Below are positions 1-11,433 of a DNA stretch of 64,000 nucleotides, in pieces (position 1 is the first letter of the stretch; each line of letters starts with the position of its first letter). Under the pieces are notes generated by a model, which made no database searches, had not been told where the DNA came from, and worked only from the letters and a program-made list of their open reading frames with translations. The position numbers and the translations under genes are program-made. Source of the DNA: Axinella damicornis (taxonomy: Eukaryota; Porifera; Demospongiae; Axinellida; Axinellidae); the NCBI GenBank assembly GCA_963931865.1, contig OZ007508.1, positions 1,769,961 through 1,833,960 on the forward strand, written 5' to 3'.

Positions 1-2079
1 CAAACAGTGACATCTAGAAGGAGCTCCACGTACCAGAACACAATTCTAGTGGATGATGTCATTGAAAATGTCACTGGCACCTACACCTGCAAAGTCAATA
101 ATGCATTTGGGAATTACAACAGCAATCTCACAATTCGAGGTAAGAGGTCATATCTGAACTGAAATTTGCATCATGGAGGGTGGGAGGTCAGCCATGGAAA
201 AATAGTATCGAAGGCAGCAATTTTTAGTTGCTTGCATCAATGTCACAGATTTCTTGCCTGCACGTAATATAGAAAGCAAAATAGCTATCTACAGAATTCC
301 AGCCATTTTATTGTCAATGGGAAACATTTATCCCCACAGTGAGCTAGCTGTGTATCCTCATCCTCATTCCAGGACATGTCACATCTCCAGCTCTTTGTTG
401 GCTAGTATACTGGCAATACAGATGTTTACTGATTAGTATGACATTGTTCCTCAGGTATTTAGCAGGGGTGGAGACAGGTACCAAAGAGTTGGGGGGGGGG
501 GGGGGGGGGGGGGCTAATAGCACAATTGCACGGTGCCGAAGGTAGTGCATTGGGGGAAAAAATGCCACCTTCCTCTCGTGGCACCTTCATGCTTTGCACT
601 GCAAGTTAGTAGCAATAATGACTTCCAGGACCGATACTGCAGAGAGACGTCGAACTAGCTACTATTCACCGGCGCGCCTTTTGCCTGGTACCAGCCTGCT
701 GTTTTTGGGGGGCTCAGCCCCCCTGCCCCCCCCCCCCCCCCCCCCCCCCTATATCTCCGCCCCTGTTTAGCTATCACTCCCTCCAATGAATTCTTTCCTT
801 GCAGGTCTTCAGATACGCTCCATCCAAATGCCACTAACTGTTGGTGAAACTGTGTCCATTGTGTGTTTCACTGACTTGGATGTCACAACAATCGAGTGGA
901 TCAGAGATGGCACCACTGTGACCACCTCCAGCAGCCAGTCACTGACTTTACTACTGGACCCAGTGTCTGCTGACCACCACAACACTCAGTACACCTGCAG
1001 AGTGACCAGTCCATATGGCACACAGGAAAAGACAATCAACATCACCGTGCAAAGTAAGCTATTATCTGTGCATAAAGGGAGAATGTAGAATAGCAATACA
1101 ATCCCCTGACAATTCTCTTCCAGCCAATTTTGGGTAACCCAAAATGGGCTGGTAGATAATGTGAAATATTTTGTATATTCCATAATGCAGTCCCCCAGTC
1201 CTGGGCCACAGTCCAGATCAGCTCTCCACCAGATGACCGTGCTGTAGTGGGGAAGGAGTCTGTGATGAATTGCACAGTGACAGCAGTGAGAGGGTTGATG
1301 GTGGTTCCAAGTGTCCTTTGGACTGGTCCAGATGGAAATCTCACTGACGCAGAGAATATCACTGTGGGACCTGCACAGACTCTTGGCCTTGTGACCAGCC
1401 GGTCACTGACACTGCACTACCTGCAGTCACCAGAGGGAGGGCAGTACTCCTGTGAGGCAGCCGTCAGTGTCCCAAAATTTGAGACGCCTCCACAAAGATC
1501 AGCATACAGACAACTGGTTGTGATCAGTACGTGATTATAAACTGCATGCACTGGAAGATTAAGAATACTGAGGTATTAGACCAAACCTTACTCTACACAA
1601 CAACGACACCAATGCAAATGTAACTAGCTGCTTATATACACAACCAAGAGTAGTGAGTAACAGGTGATACAAGGAATTATGTGACCAGTACAGGATGGGG
1701 GTGTATGGTGCTAGTATAAACATGGGTATTCGGACTGGAGTGGTATTCAGCAGAAGCAGACAGCAAATTACAAGGCATGCAGGTGCGCAGTTACTCTGCA
1801 ACTAATGCACCGATAAGGATGTAAACATCTAACATGCATAAGTTTACCATGGATTTCTACTATTTCTTAGGTCAGGCACTCTTTCAGCTGAAGTATGGAC
1901 CAGTGGAGCACTGTGTGCACTGGGATCCTGCAGTACGTTATACAGCTCCTCACCTGTTTATAACAGCATGCCAGCTACTTAAACTCATTCCAACTCCTTA
2001 ACCTTATAGCTAGCTATGTTCATAGAGCTGTTGTGGGAGGTGGTGTGTGTGCATGTGTATGACATTTTGTAGGTTGTGC

Positions 2080-2130
<51 letters not shown>

Positions 2131-2647
2131 TGTGTGTGTGTGTGGGTGTGTGTGTGTGTGTGTGTGTGCAAGAGTGAGAGTCAGAAGGCACACTGTCTGT
2201 GGTGAAGCTAGTGCACTTCGTGATTATTTCCAGGAATCTCATGCCACCACATTTGACAGCATAGTCCGGGAGGCCCTGGCAGCAGCTGTGAGGGAGCGGT
2301 GCAGCTGTGACTTCCAGTCTACTTCCATTGAGAAGGGAGAGTTCAGCTGCCAAACCACCACTACTCACGTTATATACAGGAGCACAATAAATGGCACCAG
2401 CGATACGCAAACAGCACCTGAACTTTTGGACTTTATTGAGGATTGGCTGAAAAATGAAGGAACATTTCTTGCTGGCAGCTTCCGTCTGAGGGCTGTTCCT
2501 GACTGTCCCCTGCAGATCCAGTCGTTCCACCAGCCCGAGTGCACGAATGGTGAAAGTACGAATAAACGGAATTCGAATGTGGTTGGCCAGTGTCTTGACC
2601 AGTGTGTGACAAGCACGTGTGCTGAGTCACGTGACACCAAAAACTAG
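1..2647 (+). CDS. Ig-array gene 1, 3' end (Ig A-B-C plus Cys-rich tail), 5' partial
   Basis: The last five exons of a gene that begins upstream of the window. Exons read as 1-139 (second half of an Ig type A domain, YTCKV motif), 805-1053 (Ig type B, 249 nt), 1191-1526 (Ig type C, 336 nt), 1871-1932 and 2234-2647 (tail, ending in TAG). All Ig junctions are phase 1; the tail-exon junction is phase 0. The same A-B-C-tail order, exon lengths and phases close the giant gene at 47.6-49.4 kb, so the two genes are tandem paralogues. The tail has nine cysteines, including an RCSC motif, and no membrane segment follows, so the product is probably secreted. The last tail cysteine of the giant gene is replaced here (ESRDTKN in place of KSCDTKY). 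A candidate AATAAA poly(A) signal lies at 2935-2940. Splice sites are read by eye and from paralogue comparison. Confidence 0.8.
463..765. mobile_element. 303-bp non-autonomous DNA transposon with 5-bp TSD
   Basis: The element begins CAGGGGTGGAGACAG and ends CTCCGCCCCTG, giving terminal inverted repeats of about 11 bp. It is flanked by the direct repeat TTTAG (458-462 and 766-770). It carries long G and C homopolymer runs (490-512 and 726-749). It lies in the A-B intron of gene 1. The paralogous intron of the pseudogene at about 10417 has the uninterrupted site, which confirms the ends. A second copy in the opposite orientation lies at 53786-54131. The TIR resembles hAT-type ends, but a 5-bp TSD is not the usual 8 bp; superfamily is uncertain. 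Confidence 0.8.
2082..2168. repeat. (GT)n microsatellite in tail intron of gene 1
   Basis: Almost pure GT dinucleotide repeat with a few GGG interruptions, in the intron between the two tail exons of gene 1 (1933-2233). The apparent open reading frame of alternating Cys-Val upstream of the last exon is a product of this repeat, not protein. Confidence 0.95.
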
Positions 2648-2649
2648 AA

Positions 2650-3010
2650 GAGTGTTTCTCTTGTTTGCTGTTACATAGCTACTGCTTACTGGCTGAAAAG
2701 CTAAACCAAACTCTTGGGTTCCTTTTTTCACATTGTTAGCCACACATGTTGCTGAGGTTTTTCTCTTGTTATTACTATTACATACATTGTACTGAAAAGT
2801 TAAGCAAAACTGTAAATTGTTTTGGACTTTGCGTTGCATGGTTAGCTATACATGTTGTTGAGTCTTGTGATACCAGTTTGACAATTAATGTGCTGTTTGA
2901 TTTTTGCTATTACGTACTTCTTGCTGGCTGAAAAAATAAAAATTTAAACCAAGCTGTAAATTGTTTTGGACTTTGTAGCTACTTATATTACATTGTTAGC
3001 TACCCATTTC
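2650..3010. repeat. Degenerate tandem repeat in 3' UTR of gene 1
   Basis: Three diverged copies of a unit of roughly 110 bp, each containing a version of TTACATAGCTACT, a CTGAAAA stretch, AAACTGTAAATTG and TGTTAGCTACACATG. It follows the gene 1 stop codon, and the third copy contains the AATAAA at 2935-2940. Confidence 0.6.
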
Positions 3011-3060
3011 GATATTTGATGTTAAAATCATACACACAACTACTGGGAACAGTAGGAACT

Positions 3061-3190
3061 GTGCTGAGTAAGTCTTGTTGTCTTTCAGCTGGGATATGGT
3101 GAGGAGACCTAATTTAAGTAACTCGTGTTACTGCTCCAGAGGAGAATAGGAACTTGCAGTTGTGATTGATGTCAGCTACTACAACCGTTG
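3061..3190 (+). pseudogene. Relic of a signal-peptide exon and start of an Ig F exon
   Basis: The stretch near 3075-3112 (TTGTTGTCTTTCAGCTGGGA, then TATGGTGAGG) is a degraded copy of the signal-peptide exon of gene 2 at 3409-3460, including its GTGAGG donor. About 45 bp downstream, 3150-3185 matches the start of the gene 2 F exon (GATTGATGTCAGCTACT). The pieces are too close together and too short to code. They look like the remains of a paralogous 5' end. Confidence 0.5.
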
Positions 3191-3408
3191 AGTGTAAGAG
3201 GTACAAATAACCCTGAATACATGCAATTATAAGCTCCACAATCCCAGAATTGGCACCCTAATCATTAGCTAGTATGTTTACTTCCACTTCCTTGTGATAT
3301 TCATTACTTCCTGATTTCTAGGTATAAGTCACTCTGCACTCACATGTACAACAGTTTGTGTCCTAGCTGAGAGTAGCTACTGCACATGTTTTTAACTAGT
3401 CTGACACC

Positions 3409-6400
3409 ATGCGAGCAAGTGTGACTGTGCTGTGTCTTGTTGCTCTACAGCTGGGCTGTGGTGAGGCAGTAGTGGGATAAGTATTGTTGTCATTGCTTAG
3501 TTACAGTTGTCTTGCATGGGGCTTCAGTGCTGCTTCGCCCATACTTGCAGGGGTACTCACTCATCCATGGCTCATAGGATATCGGTGCAATGAAGGCAAA
3601 TTTTAACTTATATCTCCAGAGTATAGCTAGCCAATGCACAACAAGAGCCAATGGCAGCACCATTGTCGGTACAGCAAGCCTTAATTTGATTACCGGACTA
3701 AAACGTGCATGGTATCATTGATTTGTTAATCAAAAGATTGGACCATTGAATCATTATTGGGTGAGTTTCTAATCACATAGGTCAGCTGCAATTTCCTCAG
3801 CTACTTAGCATTATTAACTGAAGTTGCTCAGCACAACAGCTGCCATAGGAACACTGTTAGCTGCTAACATAATTATGCCACAACAGGAGAGCCTCGATCG
3901 GAATATAATTATGTTGTTACATATACCACTTACAGTAACTGCATCAGCCCCAGAGAAGAACCTAGCTGTCACCATTGATGTCAGCTACTCCAAGCCGTCT
4001 GACTTCTCCCAGGACCTTCCCAACTACCGTGCTGGGAGCTCCATAACTCTGACCTGCAGGGTAGTGGGAGCAGGACAGGGGCTTACATACCTCTGGTCTT
4101 CTACCTGCACCTACAACTGCTTTGTGAAGGGCAGGACAACGCAAAATGTGACCAGGAATGGCTTGTATTCAGTGGACTCCGGTACTCACACGTGTAATGT
4201 AACTGATGCTCTGGGCCATAGTGGAAATGCTAGCATTGACATGATTATAATGGGTAAGACAAATATTGCTATTATGAAGATACTTAGCTATTTTGTAACT
4301 GCGTGAACTGCTCTGCTCTGTATCAGCACAGTGCTTTATGGTATATATAATGTTGATCATCAGGTGCCGGGATATACGCAAACAGTGCAAACAAAGCACT
4401 CATGAATAATTCACTTATCAAAGCGGACTCGAATCAACGTCTTGGAGAGTTCAGCTGCATGTCTGGCTCAACACAGGGTGGTGTTGGGCAGTTCATCGGA
4501 TGACATGGGAGAGACATCACCTACCAATTCGGGGATCCCTTCTATGTCAGCATAGGTGGTGTCCAAAACCCAGGTTTGATCCAAGTCAGCAGCTACACTA
4601 CCCTCCATACAAGCTACCAAGGAGTGTACACGTGCAGGATTCCAGATGAGACCGGCAAATTCGTGGATATAAACGTTGGACTTTACAGATCTGCGTTCAA
4701 CAGTGAGCCAAGTATTAAGTATAACAAGAGCAGCTTAACAATTAGATGCACAAACTAGCATATATCTAACCGTGAAATTACATTTTGTTGCATCTGGATT
4801 CTGTAGCTGTTCCCCATGTGACGGCCATGGAACGCAGCATCTCCTCCTCCCTCTCCACCCTCACCTGCACCTCCACTGGCTCACCCCCCACCACTGTCAC
4901 ATGGACGAAGGATGGGGAGACCCTGATCACCAATGGAACAACATACTCACTCACACAAACTCTAGTGAGCAGAGTCACCTCCACATACAACAACACACTC
5001 ACCATTGAGGCCAATTTTGAAGACATCCTTGGAGAGTATTCGTGCAAAGTTGCCAACTCCATTTGGACATCTAATGTGCAGGAAACTGAGATCAAAGGTA
5101 GAAAAATCTGATGTAACCTTGGTAGCTAATCCTCATGTATCTATCAAAACCCTCTTGTAGCTGTGGAGATACGTGGCCATGAGAAGCAGCTCATTGTTGG
5201 TCTGATGTGGGATATCAACTGCTCCACTCACCTGAACTCCACTAGTATGGAGTGGTTTCTCGTGGGGTTCGATGATTCTCTAGAGAAATCATACAACCAG
5301 CACCTGACATTGACGATTGATGCCAAGACTTCCGGACTGAATGGAGCCATGTTCACATGCCGAGTGACTGATGTGGAAGGGAAAAAATATGGAGAGAGTG
5401 TTACCGTCAGGGTGAAAGGTGTGTGATTATTTCCCAACACTAATCACAGTAAAAAAGTACACAAAATATGGGCCCTGAACGACGATAGCCTCGTACCCAG
5501 TCCCACGCCCAGCTTTTCGTCGCTTGCAGTACGGTAAAGCGTTTACCGTACTGCAAGCGACGAAAGCTGGGCGTGGGACTGGGAATGATGCTAGAACGAC
5601 GACACATTGAGCTATTAACTAGACCATCAAATGGCAACATCTCACAACCAGTGCTCATATTCCAAACATGGAAAGGCTACAAGTCTTAGCTTTGACAGCT
5701 CCAATTGTTTTCATAATTCATTATGTAACTGCCTCAGCTGCCAACACCTCAGAAAACCTGTAGTAGGTGTCTAACGTAGCTATGCAGAATGTACAAAATA
5801 GCAGTAATACAAGAATCACAGTTCTTGCTATAGGCTTAACGTAAAGATGGGGTTTCTTCCTTATTGCTCTAGTCCCCAAAATGGAGAGAGCCTTTTTGGT
5901 ATAGCTACTTAGTTGTGGAAGCAGATGATTCACTGCACATTGACAATTGCATTTCAGTTGCGTGGTATAATGCATGGGCCATACTGGAATATGTCCCTTG
6001 TGTCAGCCAAACACAATGCACACAGAGTACAGCAACAATTGTATTCGCTAGAAGGGATGGAAAGTTTACTCAGACCACAGGTAAGTGCTATGCACAGCAA
6101 AAGGGCATTGTCCCCTTGTGTCATGTGCACTGCAGTACTCATGAACTATATGTTGCCTAAGCAAAGTTCCCAGCCCTTGTATCAACTTCAATACTCCCAG
6201 TGCAATCCCGTGAAACCATGTCGGTAGCTCGTAACTCAGATGACTAAGGTAATGGCTAAAATAACAGTGTGGGGAAGGGACTGGTGTAGGCATAACTTGT
6301 TATTCTTGGATTATGTTGTCCCAAATGGCCATCTGGCCATCAGTAGTTGACATGATCTCTATTTGGTAAAGTATTCTTGGAACACTCATGATACAATGCA

Positions 6401-6866
6401 AGTGTCCACAAGTCTATATAACTAGCTATAGCCAGGCAGGGTTTGAGGGTTTGATGGGATGGAGCTCACCAGTATCACATGACATCTGCACTACATGGAA
6501 TGTAGCTATGGCAATATTGCCAAAGCCATGGCAGGGTCAAAAGGTCAGTGTTGTGTTGCGCATGGAGAAGTAGAATGCAGCGCTAGCGCAATTGCTGATG
6601 AATGAAAACACATGATAGCACACAAAAAATGCTTCACATGCAGCCTCTGTGTGGGTATAATGCTTGTGTCCCCAGATGAGACCAAACTCCCTCTGTACAA
6701 TTTCAAGGCTGGCTACTGGTCTGATCCACTCAGTTGTTTTCCAATCACGATGAAGCTGACGTTGCCCTTGTCCTTGTATGACATAGTTTGCTTGTCATAT
6801 AGTGTAGTTGACATGGCTCAGCTAGTCCTAGCCTTTGTACTGGCATTGTTTGTACTGTCAGTCTGA
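3409..6866 (+). CDS. Ig gene 2: signal peptide, four Ig exons, hydrophobic C-terminus; interrupted by TGA
   Basis: Exon 1 (3409-3460) encodes the signal peptide MRASVTVLCLVALQLGC and ends in phase 1. Ig exons follow in phase 1: 3948-4253 (type F-like), 4364-4702 (G-like), 4807-5097 (A-like), 5161-5418 (B-like); all are multiples of 3. The G-like exon has an in-frame TGA at 4501-4503, before its YTC motif, so the reference reading truncates after about 1.5 domains. Three less certain 3' exons are 5913-6080 (168 nt, phase 1-1), 6440-6535 (weak donor; alternative end 6543) and 6676-6866. The last ends in a 16-residue hydrophobic segment (AQLVLAFVLALFVLSV) right at the stop, as in GPI-attachment signals. 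These 3' exons match no family I recognise. The domains are much more diverged from the arrays than those are from each other. It is either a decaying gene or one with a nonsense allele. Confidence 0.5.
5486..5593. mobile_element. 108-bp fold-back (palindromic) element with 9-bp TSD
   Basis: A near-perfect palindrome: arms at about 5496-5538 and 5541-5582 pair through CCCACGCCCAGCTTTTCGTC and its complement. The outer ends are TAGCCTCGTACCCAG and CTGGGAATGATGCTA. The flanks GAACGACGA (5477-5485 and 5594-5602) form a 9-bp target duplication, as Mutator-like elements make. It lies in intron DNA after the B-like exon of gene 2. The remainder of 5419-5912 shows no gene. Confidence 0.75.
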
Positions 6867-7210
6867 TAATCAGCTTATAGACGTCCATAAATTTGAGCTT
6901 ACAATTCCACTAGATGATTCAGCAATATTGTTTTGGAGAGCATAATATTATTACAAAATGCTCTAAATGAACAAAAACCATGTTGAGTTGATGGAGTGGA
7001 ATACTCCTTGATCTCAATTGTTAAGGCAGTACGAACTATACATTTTCATAGAACACAGCTACCCTTGATGGAATGTTGACATGATAGTGTTAGAATGCCT
7101 TCACTTCTGTCAGGTAGGTATACAAACATCTGATTATTGTTTTCTGTTTACATTATGTCACCTACGAAGTTCTTATAGCTTCTAAATCGCTAAGTTCAAT
7201 TGCTTTATAT

Positions 7211-7236
7211 GACAGACAGACAGACAGACAGACAGA
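7211..7236. repeat. (GACA)n microsatellite
   Basis: Six and a half GACA units in the 6867-7914 gap between gene 2 and the Ig pseudogene. I see no gene elsewhere in that gap. Confidence 0.9.
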
Positions 7237-7914
7237 ATCGATTGCTTGACCTGCTTAGAACATTTGCATGTGGGATAATAATTATAATTTGCGTACAAAG
7301 AGGGTCAGGATACCTGCTCGCTCATACAGTGACATCTGGTATATGCATCGTCCAATTGGTTAGTTCATGTGGATTGTGTTACAGGCAGGGTTCTTTAGCA
7401 AGCAGTCATTTTCTCCAACCTTTATAGATAGTGGATTGTTGATTATTTAGTTTCTGCCTCAACTGATTCAGAAAATCACATGCCAGAGTAGTAGTATCAG
7501 GAGTCCATGAAGAGAAGGAGCGCCCAACTCCCGTGCCGTATGCGAAAATTTTACTTGCAGTTAGCTGCACATGCTTTAGCTATAGTTGGTACACTTCCTC
7601 TCAGAGAGCCAATAATTGCTTGGTCTGCTTGAGTTCTGGCTTCTGCATGGAGTGTAGGTACAAGACAACTCATCTTAGCAGGACGACCAAGTGTCGAACA
7701 TGTTTGATCCTCTCCATGTTCTACTGACTTGTTATAACTATTAGTTTGTGTTGCTTCTGAAGTAGTCTGTGAGCCAAACTGGAGTTTGTTCTGCTCCAAA
7801 TATGGTCAAACATCAAAAGGAATTCTACAGCACATATTTTACAGATATGGATGCTCCTCTTATGGGCTCCTGGTAGTGAACAACCTCATAATCATGCTCT
7901 CATTTCTTGTACAG

Positions 7915-10528
7915 TGCTGGAGAACATAGTCAGCATCCATGCAGCACAATCGACAGCATTTGCTGGGGCTTCCTACATTCAGACTCAACTGCACTGTGGT
8001 GTCAGACTACCGTCCGGTAGTGAAGTGGACGGGATTAGATGGTAACCCAGTGGACGCAAATCCAGCAAGCAATGATGTAACAATGGATGAGCCGGTATAC
8101 AGTGGAAACAAAACCTATGTGTTGCTGAGGTTTCGTGCTCTCCGCACGTCCCAGGCAGGCCAGTACACCTGCCAGTCCATCGTGAGTTCACCACTGTCAG
8201 TGAGGACAGCCACAAAGAATGTGATCACAACAGGTAAGTGATTAAGTCAAAAATACTATGTAAGCAGCACAGCTCTATAGCTGCATGTGTGAGGTCAGAG
8301 TTTAACCAGCAATTGATCAATATATAATTATGTGACCAGATAATCACACAAACTCTGGGCACCTTAGTACCAGTAATTATCCATTCTAGCTACTATCTTC
8401 AATATGCCTGATAGCTGTGAATTTTGCATTTAAGGTCCCACCTTCAATGATGCCATTGATCCATTAAGATGGATGATACGGTTAGCTATTTCTCACCTTT
8501 CATGACACAGTTCCTGCTCCAAGGGTGTACATTGTACGCATTCCCTCCACTAGTGTCTACACCACCTCTCGCCTCAACCTCACCTGCATCACTATGCTGA
8601 ACTCAGAGGTAGACACCCCAATGACAGTGACCCACTTGTGACGAGGGCCTTCTGGGAATATCCGTTATGGCAGTCATCACAGGGTTTACAGTGTAGTACG
8701 AGTCGGGCAGGTATAAAGATCCACCATTCTCTTCAGATCTGGCATGCGATCATCCGACTCTGGTACCTACTACTGTACAGCCAGCACCAGTTCAACTTCA
8801 TCATCATCATACATTGTGACAAGTGGTTCAGTGCAATATTTAACACGCATATCTGTGGGTAAGGGAGTTGGCCAATAGCTTACACAGTATCCTAGCTTAC
8901 ATGTATATGGCAAGATGTTCCAATCTGCAGAGATCAGATGTGCAGTATGTGTCAATGTGTGGTTTTCCTGTATGTATATGCACCCTGTTACCCTGAGGTG
9001 CAGAGCTGTGGGTGCGACTGGTCGAATACGATACCGCTGGTTTTCAACATGTGGATCTAGTTGCTTTGTACCGTCTTCTGGTAGTTATGAGTATAGTTAT
9101 TCTGCAGTTACCAGAAGTCATGATTTTCTGCGCTCTTATGATGCTGGAACCCACTACTGCTCGGCCTATGACAGCAGCCAGGGAATTAGTGGCAGTGCCT
9201 CTACTGTGATGAAGGTTGTAGGTGAGATATGTACATTATCTTAACCACATACAATCATTATGCTAGCCTCCCAGGTTCCTCCCCAGCTTTTTGACGCATA
9301 CTGGGAACGAGGCTACATTATACCACAGTAGACTAACCATACTATAGTTGTTATTGTTTCTCCAATTCTATGTGACCCGAAGTGGCAGCAGTACTCCATC
9401 AACATCATTCCGCAACAACAGCATAGTTCTTGTTTACTCTTATTATTATCACAGAAGCACACGAATGGCTTTTTATTGTTGTTCTAACTCCACATCAAGT
9501 AGTGTTGGCTCTATCATAGGGCTTGATGGTCGTTCTCGTAGTTCAAACTTTGGTCGCATTTATGTCTCACATAGTCCCCGTGGATGCATTTATGTGTACG
9601 TTTCCGGATATGCTAATTATCTGCGAACTTCTGAGCAAGGGATCTACACCTGTTCCATTCCTGATGTGAGAGGAAGAAACATGAACGTTCATGTTGGAAT
9701 ATATCGAGATGACTACACGAGTAAGTAACAGTATATATCTACCAGCAGGTTAGAAAGTGTGTGTAAGCACATGAAGTGTAGCTAATTATTTTTAGTGCTG
9801 AAATTAATGCGGATACATCATTATCATTATTCTCCATCTGCACCCTCTGTTACCAGTTTCCAACGTGCAAGGTCAACCACACACTTCACCCTCACCTGCA
9901 CCTCCACAAACTCACCTGCTACCACTGTAACTTGGATGAGAAATGGTGCTACACTGTTGATTGATGGAGTGAAGAACCAATTTTATCAAACAGTGAGATA
10001 CAGAAGGAGCTTTACTTACCAGAACACACTTGTAGTGGATGATGTCATTGATAATGTCACTGGCAATTATACCTGCAAAGTCAATAATGCATTCGGGAGT
10101 TACACCTGTAGTCTCACAATTCAAGGTAATAAGTCATATCTGAACTGCATCATGCATAGAGGAAGGGAGCCACAGAAAAAATAGTATCAAAAGCAGCAAT
10201 TTTAGTGCATCGTGCATCAATGTTACAGATTTCTTGCCTGCCTGTAATGTAGAAAGCAAAATACTGTATACAGAATTCCAGCCATTTTATTGTCCATGGG
10301 AAACATCTCCACTGTGAGCTACGTACCTCGATCATCCAGGACTTGTCACATCTTCAACTCTTTGCTACTTGCAATGCAGATGTTTTAGCTCATAAATGAT
10401 TAGTTCCTCCTTGTCTTTAGCTTTAATCCCTCCCATGAATTCCCCTTCCTGCAGGTGTTCAGATACGCTCCATCCGAATGCCACTAACTGTTGGTGACAA
10501 TGTGTCCATTGTATGTTCCACTGGCTGA
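7915..10528 (+). pseudogene. Decayed Ig array: D-E-F-G-A-B exon relics
   Basis: Six Ig exons in the canonical order, no longer able to make one protein. D (7915-8233) is 319 nt, not a multiple of 3; it has a net +1 insertion at CTACATTCAG, giving a frameshift. E (8511-8858) keeps its 348-nt length but has TGG to TGA at 8639-8641, which destroys the conserved core Ig tryptophan, and TAA at 8714-8716. F (about 8975-9221) lacks its 5' part. G (about 9369-9720) has lost its usual acceptor and start; a small fold-back element sits just upstream (9264-9315). A (9795 or 9829 to 10125) is open but its normal acceptor CAG has changed. B starts at 10455 and homology stops after about 70 nt at a TGA (10526-10528). 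No signal-peptide exon was found. F, G and A are still open, so a short transcript is possible. Confidence 0.8.
9264..9315. mobile_element. Short fold-back element, TAGCCTC family
   Basis: The ends TAGCCTCCCAGG and CTGGGAACGAGGCTA are inverted repeats of the same family as 5486-5593 and 58934-59024. It lies just upstream of the G-exon relic of the pseudogene. The flanks (CATTATGC and CATTATAC) resemble a target duplication. Confidence 0.5.
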
Positions 10529-11018
10529 GCCCCCTAACAGTCTAACAGTCATCACTTTCCACCAACGCAACTCATTTTTTAACTCACCTACAGCTCACTG
10601 TGTATCCATGTGATGGCCATAACTGGCTCATGCAATGCTGATTATTGATTTTGTACTTCATCACTTGCTGTTGATTATGCTAGCTACAACTGTTATTCTT
10701 TGAGCGGTTTGAGCGGCCTCTTTTATAATCCTCACAGTGATGTCCTCAAGCTAATTCAACTACATGTTTTCATAGTCGGGTGCATCAAAGACCTTGTAAA
10801 GTACAATACCAGCGGGCAAGAGGGAACTCCCAACCTGATAACTTCAGCTGTGGGTTGTGGTCGTATGTCAGGTGCCTGCTGTGCAATCCCCTTCTAAGTT
10901 GGAAACTCACCCAACTCTTTTACTACTGCTGACGGTGCAAATTTAAGGCTAGCGGGCTAGTGCTTAGCTGGCCTGCGAGACTAGAGGCGCCCGCTACCCA
11001 ATGGAGTAGTGCTAAGTC

Positions 11019-11433
11019 CCCTGCAATAGGTGTCCATGAATACAATCTAGTTATTTTATTCTTAAGGCTTCGACAATCTACTCGTGTTCAGTATTTGCAA
11101 GACTGCGCTTACTGCCAGCATGGGGGCAGGTGTGATCGTGCTGTGTTTTGCTGCACTAGGCCTGCAGATGGCCATGGGATCCCGCCTACATATGCCTATC
11201 GATGATGAGGACTACGACTACTCTGGCTCTGGCGGTGAGTGCGGGCTCAAACGATGTACGATGTAGATATTTTATTGTAAATCGTTCGCGTAACGTGATT
11301 GTTAAAGTATCGACGCGCGATGTTACGACGTTGCCTATGCCATAGACAATAGAGACGTAACTATTATCTATGCCTATGCCGTCATGATAGCCGACTGCTC
11401 ACTGCACTGTCGAGCGAGTTATTACTCAAGCTA
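11019..11433 (+). promoter_or_regulatory. Promoter, exon 1 and intron start of the giant gene; inverted copy at 59559-59961
   Basis: About 400 bp, from 100 bp before the start codon to 200 bp into intron 1, recurs in reverse complement at 59559-59961. The similarity covers non-coding DNA on both sides of the exon, so it is a duplication of DNA, not only conserved coding sequence. I did not identify a TATA box or specific factor sites. The gap 10529-11018 shows no gene. Confidence 0.6.

Noticed and set aside
1985..2530. 181-codon minus-strand frame with Thr-His repeats
   Set aside because: It is the antisense of the GT microsatellite and of the last exon of gene 1.
4501..4503. TGA read as selenocysteine
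   Set aside because: No Ig domain of this kind uses selenocysteine, the position aligns with an ordinary residue in the paralogues, and no SECIS-like element was recognised.
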